This document shows positions 1 to 11,256 of a DNA stretch of 47,451 nt, one piece after another. This DNA comes from Gammaproteobacteria bacterium (GTDB lineage: Bacteria; Pseudomonadota; Gammaproteobacteria; JAJDOJ01). Position 1 is the stretch's first letter, and each line of letters opens with the position of its first letter. The stretch spans positions 1-47,451 of the forward strand of contig JAJDOJ010000042.1 of assembly GCA_022340215.1 (NCBI GenBank), read 5' to 3'. The notes below the pieces were generated by a model. That model saw nothing but the letters and a program-made list of their open reading frames with translations, did no database searches and was not told where the DNA came from. Made by a program: the position numbers and the translations under genes.

Positions 1-320
1 AAGGACAATTCGAGCGGGGATTCCTGCACGGTCAACTCGGGGGCATCGAATCGCGCGACTTCCTTGTCGGCGTCCATGAGGGCAACCGCGGGACCGCTGA
101 GCTGCTCCCACAGATAGACCTGGATCTGCTCGAAGTCGTCGCTGACCGAACTACGGAGAAGAACCTCGGTGTTTTCGTTGACCCTCTGCTGGCCGGCATC
201 GACGACGGGTGGTTGGTTTACCCCCTCACCAGCATTGTCTACGACACCACAGCCGGCGACTACCAGGATCCACGCAAGCGTGGTTGCCGGAATCATCGCG
301 GCGCGTAAAAAACCGTACAT
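1..320 (-). CDS. Surface lipoprotein, N-terminal part (third paralogue, runs off window)
   Basis: Only the first 106 codons lie in the window; the 3' end is missing. The ATG at 320 follows an AGGG-type ribosome site. The N-terminus is a lipoprotein signal peptide with a hydrophobic core and lipobox V-A-G-C, Cys at residue 24. After it comes V-V-D-N-A-G-E-G-V-N-Q-P-P, nearly identical to the same place in the two complete lipoproteins at 546-3668 and 3790-8151. The next part (V-N-E-N-T-E-V, S-V-S-D-D-F) is the start of a cadherin/Ig-like repeat. By paralogy it is exported, lipidated and probably on the outer membrane. Whether it also ends in an SGNH-like domain cannot be seen. Function unknown. 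Confidence 0.8.
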   Translation of the reverse strand, partial: MYGFLRAAMIPATTLAWILVVAGCGVVDNAGEGVNQPPVVDAGQQRVNENTEVLLRSSVSDDFEQIQVYLWEQLSGPAVALMDADKEVARFDAPELTVQESPLELS

Positions 321-545
321 TACAAATGAGAGCCCTCTCTATCGCAATTCGGCAGACTTTCCGTAGATCCAGCAGGAATTCGCGGGGAGTCAGATCAAAC
401 AACAGGTTACTTCACTATTTGATAAATCGCTAATATTTAGCAATAGCCCCATCGCAGACGATGCCGGCCGGACAACGTGCTTCAATCCCAAGTCTCCGGG
501 AATTCTCACCTGAAGCAACCCGCGACCGGCGGTTCGCACCGCAGA
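321..545. other. Intergenic region upstream of the partial lipoprotein gene
   Basis: About 225 bases between the stop of the second lipoprotein gene and the start of the third. The stretch around 410-445 is AT-rich against a GC-rich background and is the likely promoter region of the partial gene. No convincing hairpin terminator or known operator was seen. Confidence 0.4.
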
Positions 546-3668
<3,123 letters not shown>

Positions 3669-3789
3669 CCTACAACTCACCTATCTCAAGGGAGCGTCCC
3701 TTCCCCGGTCGATCCAGATCCCTGGTGTTTTTCTCATGTCACGGGAAACGGCGGATTCCCGCCGGGCCTTCCCGATTCGCGCGTATTGA

Positions 3790-6700
3790 TCAGGGGCACT
3801 TATCGAGCACCGCCGTCTGCCCCTGGGTCAGAGCAACGAACCAGACATCCGCCATCTTGGCGTAACCCGCCTGGTCGGGGTGAATCCCGTCTTCGATATC
3901 CTGCGGGTAATTCAATGCGCCGTTCAGGTTCACCACGGTGACATCGTCCGGATAAGCCAGATTCTTCGGATCGGTCTTCCTGGCAACCGCCAACGCGGCG
4001 ATGCTGTCGTTGAACAAGGCAACATCCGGATGTGCGGGGACCTGATCGATGATTCGCGCCAGCAGAACGGAGACCGGGTGTCCGCCCTCGCTGGCCTCCC
4101 AACGATCGATCTCGTCCAGGATAGCACCGACATCCGCCGGGCTGGTGTTCAGACCGTGTGTTCCGACGTGCAGCAACACGACATCGGCCGGATTCGCCTC
4201 GAGCCAGGCATAGACACCACCACTGGCATCGGGGCTTCCGAATGCGACATCGTAGGCCGTCGCCCCAACGTGCCCCTCGTGGTCTGGATCGGTACCGGGC
4301 ACCGAGCCTCCCGCCTCGAGTGCTCCAACGAAATCCACCTCGTACCCCGCACTCGACAGCGCCAGGGCCAGCGGGCCACGATAGCCGACACGCTCCCCAA
4401 CGGTCGGTAACTGGAGTTCGGCGTCCGAAACGCCCTCGGAAATCTCGTCACCGAGCGCCATGACCGCCTGTTGCACGACCACAGTCGCCGAACGCGTTTC
4501 CACACCACCCGCCGGATCCTCGACCGAATAGGTAAAGCTGTCTTCCCCTGCCTGAATCCCAGGGTTCGCAACATACTCGAAGGCCCCGGCAGCCGGATCG
4601 GTGATCGCCACCGAACCTCTGGCTCCGTCGGTCACCAGTGCGTAGACCGCTTTCTGGGGATCCTGACCCTCGGCCAGGCTCGAACGCAGCACCACGTCAC
4701 GGGGCGTGGTCCAGCATTGCCCGGGAGGCTCCAGGGAGAACGCGAGACTCGCCACACCGCCAGCGGGATTGACGGTTACGGTAAAGCCTGTCTCGACGGA
4801 GAGGCCGGGCGATCCACTGTCGGTAGCCCGGATCGTCAGGTCCGAGGAACCCGTCTGGCCCGTGGCGTATGTCAGGGTCAGGGAGCCGCCGCTGACAACG
4901 ACGCTGGAGAACAGCGCCGGGTTGGAATTCGACTGTACGCTGTAATTCAATCCACCTGCCCCGTCTTCCTCATCGTCGAACGAGACGGTCAGATCGACCG
5001 TGGTATCGGCCGTCCCCTCGTCGACATCGACATCTCCAATCCCGCTGCTGGTGGGCGCGTCGTTGACCGCCGTCACCGAGATCGAGAAGGTGTCGGATGC
5101 CGATTCGCCGGAGGGGTCGCTTGCGGTCACCCGCACCTGGACGGAGCCGGCGTCCCCCTCCCCGGGCGTACCGGTAAAGGACCGGGAAGGTCCACTGAAA
5201 TTCAGCCAGCCGGGCAGTGGCGAACCGTTCGTCTGCGTTGCCGAATAGGACAGGGTGTCCCCGTCCGGGTCGCTGAAGGCGTTAGCCGCGAAGGCGAAGC
5301 TGAACGCCGTGTCCTCGGTCGCGTTCTGGTCGGGAAGGGAAACATCCAGACGCGGCTTCTCGTTCACGGCGGCGATATTGACTGTGACCGTGGCGACATT
5401 CGAGTTCGCCGCTCCATCGTTGACACGATAGGTGAAGCTGTCGCTGCCACTGACACCCGCATTGGGCGTATAGCTGAAGGCGCCCGTGGAGGTGACCGTC
5501 GCGTTCCCCCTGGTCCCGTCCGTCACGACACTGTAGCTGAGCGAGTCGCCATCCACGTCGCTCCCCGTCAGCGTACCGCTTACGGTCTTGTTTTCCTGCG
5601 TGTCGACACTCAGGTCCTCCGCGACCGGGGCGTCGTTGACCGACGTGATCGAAATCGAAACCGTGGCGGTATTCGAGTCGAGTATGCCATCCGAGACGCG
5701 GAAGCTGAAACTGTCGGAGCCGTTCGCATCGCTGGCGGGAACGTAACGGAAGGCGCCGCTGGAGGCGTTCGTAATCGTCGCCAATCCCTTGCCGGAATTT
5801 CTGACGATGGAATAGATCAGCGGATCTCCGTCGGCGTCGAAGGCGCTCAAGTTGCCATTCAACAGCGTGTCTTCGTTGGTCGTAAAGGCGTCGTCGTTTG
5901 CAACGGGAGGATCGTTCACGTTCGTGATCGTCACGCTGACGGTCGCCGTGTTCGATACCAGTTCCCCGTCTCTGGCGTTGAACTTGAAACTGTCCGATCC
6001 GGTCTGCCCGATACCCGGCGTGTAACTGAATTCACCCGTCTGCGAGTCGATGACTGCCGTCCCCTTGGCACCCTGGTCGATAAGGCTGAAAGTGACATTA
6101 TCACCATCGCTGTCGCTGGCCGTAAGGGAACCACTGAAGGTCGCACCCTGAGGTGTACTGAACGATGAGTCGCTGGCGACCGGCGCGTCGTTCACGGCGA
6201 GAATGGTGATGGAAACCGTCGAGGTGTTCGAATCGTCGGTGCCGTCGTTCACCTTGTAGGTGAAGCGATCCCCACCGGATTTCCCGGGATCGGGCACGTA
6301 ACGGAATCTGCCGGTAGCGGTATTCAGAACCTCCGCCCTACCCAGACTTCCCTGCGAAACGATACTGAATTCCAGGGGATCGTCGTCCGGGTCGGTACCG
6401 CTCAGTGTCTCCCCGAGCGTCTCGTCCTCGTCGATCTCGAAGCTAAGGTCCTCGGTTACCGGCAGGTCGTTTACATTGGAAACGGTCACGGTGACCTGTG
6501 CGGTCGAGGTCTCACCCGCGGTGTCCCGCATCGTGTAGGTGAACGTCTCTTTACCGAAGAAATCGGGGTCCGGCGTGTAGATGACGGCGTTGTCGGCGCC
6601 CGGAGCACTCAGCTTCACGGTCCCACCCCGGGATGGGGTGCTGAGCGAAACCACTTCACGCGCGTCCCCGAGGTCGGGATCGACGTCGTTCGCCAGGACG

Positions 6701-8151
6701 CCGAGCAGGTTGTTCGTGCTGTCTTCCGAGACAGTGAACGCGTCTGCAACCGCCCGGGGAGCGTCATTCGCGCCATTTACGGTGACCGTCAGCGTGGAAT
6801 TGCCCGCACCGCCGTCGGTATCCCTGACCAGATAGTTGAATACGTCTGTCACCGTGTCCGCCGCCGTGAGCCGGTCGGTCGCGACTCGCGCATTGTCCAG
6901 CGAATAGCTGTAGCTGCCGTCGGCCGCCCACACCAGCGTACCGTAGATCCCGTTGACCTGCCCCGGTGTCGAACTGCCCGCGACTTCCGTAATGAGCAGC
7001 AGAGCGTTCGCGTCCTCACCGTCGAAGTCGTTGACGCGAAGGTTTCCGGTAACCGTTTCGGAGACGGCGTCCTCGGTAACCACGTTCGTATCCGGGACCG
7101 CCGTCGGCGGATTGTTGGATACGCCCCAGTTGAATGCGGTGGAGGCTGTCAGCCCATCCGAGTCCGTGACCGTGACCGTGACCGCGTAATTTCCGGGATC
7201 GATAGTCGTACCCGTGATCGTACCGCTGCCCGGGTTGATCGCCAGGTTGGGCGGCAGGTTCGATGCCGCGAAGCGGAAGGTCTCGCCGGGATCGACGTCG
7301 GACACCTTGATCTGTAGGGGCGGCTGGATGGGCTCGCCGGCGGCGCTGCCCTGTGTACCCGGATTGGTCAGGACCGGGGAATCACCGCCGTGGGTGACTA
7401 TGACTTGGACCTTGGCGGTATCGGCCTTGCCCTCGGCATCGATCACCGTGTACTCGAAATTATCGATGCCCTCGTAGTCCGCATCCGGAACATAGTTCAG
7501 GGTATTACCCGCGCCCGAACCCTGAACTGAGACGGTACCGTGCCCCGCGGTACCGGCACTGACTATCCTCAATTCGCTCGATGACGCCGCCGCGTTGTCG
7601 TTCGACAACACATCGAGCGTGTTGGCCGAACTGTCCTCCGCGACCGAGCGCGCATCGGCAACGGCGATCGACAGAATGACGACGTCGACCTCCGCCGACC
7701 CCTGGGTACCGAAATTGTCGATCGCGGTAAAACGGAACCTGACGATCGTCGGTTCCTCGACCGGGGGTGCAATGAACCAGGCGTCGATCTGGTCTGCATC
7801 CTGCAGGTCGATCTTCAGACTGGAAATGCCGGAGGCACGGCTGGCGGGAAACTCCTGTTCCCACTTCACCTGATCGACACGGTTGAAGTCATCGACCACA
7901 GCGCCGGACAGGGTGACCCTGTCCTGCTCGCGTGCCCGCAGGGCGTTCGGATCGGCTCCAGGCTCCCCACCCGAGCCACCATCACCGCCCCCTCCTCCCG
8001 TATCCGAAGAGGGGCCGATATCTGGGATGCTGACGCTCGGGGCCTCGTTGATACCCTCGCCCGCGCTGTCGACGACGCCGCAGCCGGAAAGGACCAGAAT
8101 TGAGAGCAGGGGCGGTAGAACCGTCCAGATGTCAAATCGCAATAACCGCAT
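3790..8151 (-). CDS. Very large surface lipoprotein: VCBS/cadherin repeats with SGNH-like C-terminal domain
   Basis: About 1453 residues. ATG 8151 is preferred over TTG 8172: it gives a compact signal peptide with lipobox L-S-G-C, Cys24, and sits behind a GGA site. Next come the signature V-V-D-S-A-G-E-G and a Gly-rich spacer. A long array of ~90-residue VCBS/cadherin-like units follows (V-N-D-A-P-V-A, D-x-D-G-D-x-L, G-x-D-S-F-T-Y-x-V-N-D-G), then a dystroglycan-type cadherin-like module with P-L-P-G-W-L. The last ~230 residues resemble SGNH hydrolases, but block I is G-D-E-I-S-E-G (Glu for Ser) and the Asn block is G-T-H-G-L. D-G-I-H-P-D-Q-A-G-Y is intact. Asp-rich repeats suggest calcium binding. 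Tandem paralogue of the gene at 546-3668, with the same changed catalytic residues. Confidence 0.85.
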   Translation of the reverse strand: MRLLRFDIWTVLPPLLSILVLSGCGVVDSAGEGINEAPSVSIPDIGPSSDTGGGGGDGGSGGEPGADPNALRAREQDRVTLSGAVVDDFNRVDQVKWEQEFPASRASGISSLKIDLQDADQIDAWFIAPPVEEPTIVRFRFTAIDNFGTQGSAEVDVVILSIAVADARSVAEDSSANTLDVLSNDNAAASSSELRIVSAGTAGHGTVSVQGSGAGNTLNYVPDADYEGIDNFEYTVIDAEGKADTAKVQVIVTHGGDSPVLTNPGTQGSAAGEPIQPPLQIKVSDVDPGETFRFAASNLPPNLAINPGSGTITGTTIDPGNYAVTVTVTDSDGLTASTAFNWGVSNNPPTAVPDTNVVTEDAVSETVTGNLRVNDFDGEDANALLLITEVAGSSTPGQVNGIYGTLVWAADGSYSYSLDNARVATDRLTAADTVTDVFNYLVRDTDGGAGNSTLTVTVNGANDAPRAVADAFTVSEDSTNNLLGVLANDVDPDLGDAREVVSLSTPSRGGTVKLSAPGADNAVIYTPDPDFFGKETFTYTMRDTAGETSTAQVTVTVSNVNDLPVTEDLSFEIDEDETLGETLSGTDPDDDPLEFSIVSQGSLGRAEVLNTATGRFRYVPDPGKSGGDRFTYKVNDGTDDSNTSTVSITILAVNDAPVASDSSFSTPQGATFSGSLTASDSDGDNVTFSLIDQGAKGTAVIDSQTGEFSYTPGIGQTGSDSFKFNARDGELVSNTATVSVTITNVNDPPVANDDAFTTNEDTLLNGNLSAFDADGDPLIYSIVRNSGKGLATITNASSGAFRYVPASDANGSDSFSFRVSDGILDSNTATVSISITSVNDAPVAEDLSVDTQENKTVSGTLTGSDVDGDSLSYSVVTDGTRGNATVTSTGAFSYTPNAGVSGSDSFTYRVNDGAANSNVATVTVNIAAVNEKPRLDVSLPDQNATEDTAFSFAFAANAFSDPDGDTLSYSATQTNGSPLPGWLNFSGPSRSFTGTPGEGDAGSVQVRVTASDPSGESASDTFSISVTAVNDAPTSSGIGDVDVDEGTADTTVDLTVSFDDEEDGAGGLNYSVQSNSNPALFSSVVVSGGSLTLTYATGQTGSSDLTIRATDSGSPGLSVETGFTVTVNPAGGVASLAFSLEPPGQCWTTPRDVVLRSSLAEGQDPQKAVYALVTDGARGSVAITDPAAGAFEYVANPGIQAGEDSFTYSVEDPAGGVETRSATVVVQQAVMALGDEISEGVSDAELQLPTVGERVGYRGPLALALSSAGYEVDFVGALEAGGSVPGTDPDHEGHVGATAYDVAFGSPDASGGVYAWLEANPADVVLLHVGTHGLNTSPADVGAILDEIDRWEASEGGHPVSVLLARIIDQVPAHPDVALFNDSIAALAVARKTDPKNLAYPDDVTVVNLNGALNYPQDIEDGIHPDQAGYAKMADVWFVALTQGQTAVLDKCP

Positions 8152-8459
8152 GCTAACGTCCGATGTTACCAATCAATCCATTTGAGATCGCAACCGGAAT
8201 TCCTTTTACTTCAATCGCATACATCCGCCATGTGAAGCATGAATGGAACGGTCTGGCCGGCGTCTCTGTCCGGTGCCGGATGCCTCTAAGAATACGCTCC
8301 GATCATCTCGAGTCAAGATAAGTACTGGATCTGCCTGGATAAACCTGGTGATCGATCACACTACGGGTGGCACAGTACCCTCGAAATGAGGAGTGTGGCT
8401 GATTCGATCGGAAATCGTCCGGCAGGGTTCGGAACCAGGGGTGTTCCATCTGGAACAAC
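8152..8459. other. Intergenic region, promoter side of the large lipoprotein gene
   Basis: About 300 bases between the lipoprotein start and the terminator of the sulfur-globule-like gene. It is AT-richer than its neighbours and presumably carries the promoter for the minus-strand lipoprotein gene. A short TGATCGATCA palindrome lies near 8349. No open reading frame or known operator is supported. Confidence 0.35.
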
Positions 8460-8492
8460 GAAGAAGGGGCGGGTGGTACCCGCCCCTTCTTC
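8460..8492 (-). terminator. Rho-independent terminator of the sulfur-globule-like gene
   Basis: Perfect 15-bp inverted repeat (arms 8460-8474 and 8478-8492, loop GGT), just 17 bases past the stop codon of the minus-strand gene at 8510. The outer stem is A/T-G rich and is followed on the minus strand by GTTGTTCC, a weak T tract. Very stable hairpin. Confidence 0.8.
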
Positions 8493-8509
8493 CCTTTGCC
8501 GGACGTAGA

Positions 8510-8848
8510 TTACTTCGCGGCGGAGGTTGCCGGTGCTGTGGGAGCGGGTGCGGTGTAGGCAGGATAGCCGCCCCAACCGTAGCCGGGATATCCACCCCAA
8601 CCCCAGGGGCCGCCACCACCCCAGCCATAGCCCGGATAGCCACCCCAGCCATAGCCCGGATAGCCACCCCAGCCATAGCCGGGATAACCACCATAACCCC
8701 AGGGGCCGCCCCAACCATAGGGACCACCACCGTACCAGGGGCCGCCGCCCCAGCCGTTACCCCACCATGCCTGGGCATCCTGGGTGGGAACCATCGCGGC
8801 GGAACCGGCGAGTGCCGCGGCCGCAACCATGCTGTAGACCTTCTTCAT
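8510..8848 (-). CDS. Sulfur-globule-protein-like Gly/Tyr/Trp-rich exported protein
   Basis: 112 residues from ATG 8848, preceded by GAGG; an upstream in-frame start would spoil the signal peptide. Residues 1-26 are a Sec signal peptide ending A-Q-A, giving a mature protein that begins W-W-G-N-G-W. The mature part is almost only Gly, Tyr, Trp, Pro and Ala, with eight-residue repeats G-Y-P-G-Y-G-W-G, then an Ala/Pro/Thr tail. This fits the small structural proteins (SgpA/B/C type) that coat periplasmic sulfur globules in purple and other sulfur-oxidising gammaproteobacteria. No catalytic residues. Monocistronic with its own terminator; an FNR-type site lies 200 bases upstream. Composition-based, so other Gly-rich envelope proteins remain possible. 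Confidence 0.7.
   Translation of the reverse strand: MKKVYSMVAAAALAGSAAMVPTQDAQAWWGNGWGGGPWYGGGPYGWGGPWGYGGYPGYGWGGYPGYGWGGYPGYGWGGGGPWGWGGYPGYGWGGYPAYTAPAPTAPATSAAK
8619..8690. repeat. Three 24-bp tandem units in the sulfur-globule-like gene
   Basis: Near-identical 24-bp units at 8619-8642, 8643-8666 and 8667-8690, each encoding the eight residues G-Y-P-G-Y-G-W-G (minus strand). Diverged copies flank them. Copy-number change would lengthen or shorten the Gly-rich domain in frame. Confidence 0.8.
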
Positions 8849-9017
8849 ACGATTAACCTCGCTTACTCTTGCTTTATCGAAATACGGTGTCACCGTCATC
8901 GCAGGTAAACCCTTGCCCTACTAGACAGTCACCCCCCCAGCCGTGGGTGGCACCTCCCCGTGTACCACCGAGTCGACGGCGAAAACGCGATGCCGAAAAG
9001 CCCATCAGCTAGCGCTA

Positions 9018-9062
9018 ATATTATTGTCTACATGGGCCGCGACGTAAATTGATCTGGATCAA
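9018..9062 (-). promoter_or_regulatory. FNR-type site and -10 element upstream of the sulfur-globule-like gene
   Basis: TTGATCTGGATCAA at 9049-9062 is a perfect FNR/ANR palindrome. On the minus strand TAATAT at 9023-9018 could be the -10. A start near 9012 would put the site centre about 43 bases upstream, close to the -41.5 of class II activation. The resulting leader to ATG 8848 would be about 165 nucleotides. The sequence match is direct; regulation is inference. Confidence 0.65.
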
Positions 9063-9105
9063 CTCCAGTCCTGTCAAAACCGGAGCCGGCCGATTCGCTT
9101 CGAAA

Positions 9106-9150
9106 CCCTGCAAAGAAAAGCCTCCGCGATCTTTGCAGGGACCGCGGAGG
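9106..9150 (-). terminator. Overlapping hairpins downstream of napF (nap operon terminator)
   Basis: Two overlapping inverted repeats. One is CCCTGCAAAGA (9106-9116) with TCTTTGCAGGG (9130-9140), 11 bp. The other is CCTCCGCG (9121-9128) with CGCGGAGG (9143-9150), 8 bp. They share bases and cannot form together. Read on the minus strand, the second is followed by CTTTTCTTT, as expected of an intrinsic terminator, and the first by TTTC. About 95 bases past the napF stop. Confidence 0.65.
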
Positions 9151-9242
9151 AATCAGGAGGAGGATGATCGAATAAAATCATGTCTGATCAAAGGAGTCCG
9201 GGCAATTGGTGTAGTTACCTACCCACTTCGGGGGTGCGCACC

Positions 9243-9259
9243 TTAGGCGATTTCTGTCA
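9243..9259 (+). repeat. Isolated end of repeat family A at the napF stop codon
   Basis: TTAGGCGATTTCTGTCA matches the left terminus of the family A elements (compare 22700-22715 and 47451-47436). The rest of the element is absent. It supplies the TAA stop of napF. Confidence 0.55.
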
Positions 9260-9800
9260 GCCGTTCCTCATCTGCGGTGACCGACCAGACCACCTCGATC
9301 GCGTGGCCAGGACAAACGCCGACACATCGCCCGCACCCGTTGCAGCGCGATGCATCGATCGATGGCCTGCTGCGCCGGTCGAACCGGATGGCGCGCTGTC
9401 CGCAAGCGTGACCACAGGACATGCAGATGACACGGTTCCATGCAAGACATTGTCCTGAATCCAGCGATGCGGCGCCAATGTCCGGCGGTCTCGAACTGTC
9501 CGGATCCAGTCCTTCGATCGGGCAAGCCCGGGCACAATCACCGCAGTAGGTACAGCCCGCTCCGTCGAAGCTCAGGTACGGCGTGCCCGCCAGGGCGTGA
9601 TCGGGGGCGTGTATCCGAATCACGTCTTCCGGGCATGCCGAGCGGCACGGCGCGCTGCAGTCGCCGCACGTCTCCGGACCGAGACGATCCCGGTGCCAGG
9701 GAGGCGGCGGCCCCAGTTCGTGCGTATGACGAATGAGGTCCTCACGCCCTTCACGCGTCAGAAAACGCCCGCTGAGGAACCCTCGTCTCGCGACGTCCAC
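9243..9800 (-). CDS. napF: NapF, ferredoxin-type protein of periplasmic nitrate reductase
   Basis: 185 residues, about the usual NapF length. Cytoplasmic 4Fe-4S protein thought to act in NapA cofactor maturation before export. N-terminus M-D-V-A-R-R-G-F-L resembles the family start. Cys clusters visible: C-G-D-C-S-A-P-C-R-S-A-C-P, C-T-Y-C-G-D-C-A-R-A-C-P and C-N-G-C-G-R-C-V-G-V-C-P, with C-M-S-C-G-H-A-C between the last two. Last gene of the minus-strand napDAGHB-F cluster, 14 bases after napB. The final codons and the stop lie in a 17-bp match to the end of repeat family A (9243-9259), so the last residues L-T-E-I-A may be repeat-derived. Confidence 0.9.
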   Translation of the reverse strand: MDVARRGFLSGRFLTREGREDLIRHTHELGPPPPWHRDRLGPETCGDCSAPCRSACPEDVIRIHAPDHALAGTPYLSFDGAGCTYCGDCARACPIEGLDPDSSRPPDIGAASLDSGQCLAWNRVICMSCGHACGQRAIRFDRRSRPSIDASRCNGCGRCVGVCPGHAIEVVWSVTADEERLTEIA

Positions 9801-9814
9801 CCGTAGTTACCGAC

Positions 9815-10312
9815 CTACTTGGCGGTCTCGAAGGAGTTGCCTACCAGCGGCTTGGTTTCGGCCTGCGGCGCGTGGCACTGCGTGCAGTTGAAGCGGCTGG
9901 CCGAAAGCGTCTTTTCTTCTTTCCCTGGCAGGCCCGCCTGCGCCTTGCCGTACGCCGGATCCACGTAGTGCGACTGCGGCATCGGTGTAGCCACGCCCTT
10001 CTGCGGTGCCTTGCCCCACATGGCTGGATTGTCATGACAGGTCTTGCACTGATTATTGCTTGCCGTTACCGGTACAAACGCCTCGATGTTGTGCGGGATC
10101 TGAGGCGGCGCGCCGGGGAAGGAGACAGGCAGGTCAGGAGTCGTACCCGGCATGCCCTGTGGATACTTGTACGCCTCCGGCGCAGGATCCGCGAAGACAC
10201 TGGTCTTGCTGAGGCCCATATCGTCGGCGGGGATTCCCTGACCGGATACCTGGCTGAACGACACCAGGGACACACCGGCCAGGACGTATAACCAAGACTT
10301 CGCGGGTATCAT
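9815..10312 (-). CDS. napB: NapB, dihaem cytochrome c subunit of periplasmic nitrate reductase
   Basis: 165 residues. Small electron-transfer subunit that passes electrons to NapA in the periplasm. Residues 1-25 are a signal peptide. Haem sites C-K-T-C-H (89-93) and C-T-Q-C-H (143-147), with His74 and His115 (M-P-Q-S-H-Y) as the likely distal ligands, in the usual NapB spacing. The start overlaps the end of napH by four bases (ATGA), indicating translational coupling. Confidence 0.95.
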   Translation of the reverse strand: MIPAKSWLYVLAGVSLVSFSQVSGQGIPADDMGLSKTSVFADPAPEAYKYPQGMPGTTPDLPVSFPGAPPQIPHNIEAFVPVTASNNQCKTCHDNPAMWGKAPQKGVATPMPQSHYVDPAYGKAQAGLPGKEEKTLSASRFNCTQCHAPQAETKPLVGNSFETAK

Positions 10313-11256
10313 GGGCTTCTCCTCTGGATTGTGTCGGCATCGGACATCTCGTTCTGATCATTGATACGGAATCTCCCGGCGAACTTCAGCGTGCCCTCGG
10401 GGCAGATCGGGATACACCGTCCACAGTTGGTGCATTCCCCCGATCGGACCATTCCAGCCTCGCTGGCCTTCCTGAGATTCAGCACCTGGGGCTCCGGACA
10501 CACGCGGGCGCACTCGCCGCAATGTGTGCAGGTCGGGGTATCGAATCCGACTCTCAGCAACGCTGTCTGTCCCAGCAGGCCGTAGAAAGCGCCCAGCGGA
10601 CACAGATGGCCACACCAGCCATCCTTCAGGACCACCAGGTCGAACACGAACACCCCCAATACCGCCATCCAACCGAGTCCGGCGCCGAAGATCAGCTCCC
10701 TGTGGAACATACTGATGGGGCTCACCCACTCGAAGGCCGCGACACCCGTCAGGGCCGAAAGCACGAAGGCGAGGCCGAGCACCCAGTATCGTATGCCGCG
10801 CCCCAGGGTCACCGCGTTCGGGATGCCGAGGTGCTTGCGCACCCAGCTCGCCAGGTCCGTCACCATGTTCACGGGACAGACCCAGGAACACCACACCCGG
10901 CCTCCGACCACGCCATAGAACAACACGATGATGGCCGCACCGATCAGCACCTCGTATCTCAGAGACTGACCGGTGGCCAGTATCTGCAGGGAGGCAAACG
11001 GGTCGGCCAGGGGGATGGTGCCCAACAATTCGGATGCACTGAGATTTCCGAGCAGCAGCGGCTGACCGAGCAAGGTCCAGCCCCAGTGAGCCGTCCCGAA
11101 GAACAGCAGCAACACCGTCACCTGCGTAATCCTGCGAAGGATCAGGTAACGCCAGACGAAAAGCTTCCCGCCGATACGCTTCGGCATCTCGAACAGGCGG
11201 ACGGGTCGGCCATTCGGACCCAGTCTTGTTCCTTCCAGCGTCGTAGGATTGCTCAA
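10309..11256 (-). CDS. napH: NapH, membrane quinol dehydrogenase ferredoxin subunit
   Basis: 315 residues. With NapG it carries electrons from quinol to NapB/NapA. Four hydrophobic segments in roughly residues 35-215. The cytoplasmic C-x-x-x-C-P motifs are W-C-S-W-V-C-P and W-C-G-H-L-C-P. Two C-terminal 4Fe-4S clusters follow, C-T-H-C-G-E-C-A-R-V-C-P and C-T-N-C-G-R-C-I-P-I-C-P. Overlaps napG by four bases. No napC is present in the cluster, so NapGH is presumably the main quinol route. Confidence 0.93.
   Translation of the reverse strand: MSNPTTLEGTRLGPNGRPVRLFEMPKRIGGKLFVWRYLILRRITQVTVLLLFFGTAHWGWTLLGQPLLLGNLSASELLGTIPLADPFASLQILATGQSLRYEVLIGAAIIVLFYGVVGGRVWCSWVCPVNMVTDLASWVRKHLGIPNAVTLGRGIRYWVLGLAFVLSALTGVAAFEWVSPISMFHRELIFGAGLGWMAVLGVFVFDLVVLKDGWCGHLCPLGAFYGLLGQTALLRVGFDTPTCTHCGECARVCPEPQVLNLRKASEAGMVRSGECTNCGRCIPICPEGTLKFAGRFRINDQNEMSDADTIQRRSP

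Noticed and set aside
4471-6168. Plus-strand frame of 565 codons opposite the large lipoprotein
   Set aside because: Arg/Gly-rich antisense shadow of repeat-coding sequence.
8619-8690. 24-bp repeats as a possible CRISPR array
   Set aside because: No spacers between units; they encode an in-frame Gly/Tyr/Trp peptide repeat.
9180-9458. Plus-strand ORF behind AGGAGGAGG at 9155
   Set aside because: The first ATG after the site is followed by a stop after three codons, and the later frame is antisense to napF with no protein features.
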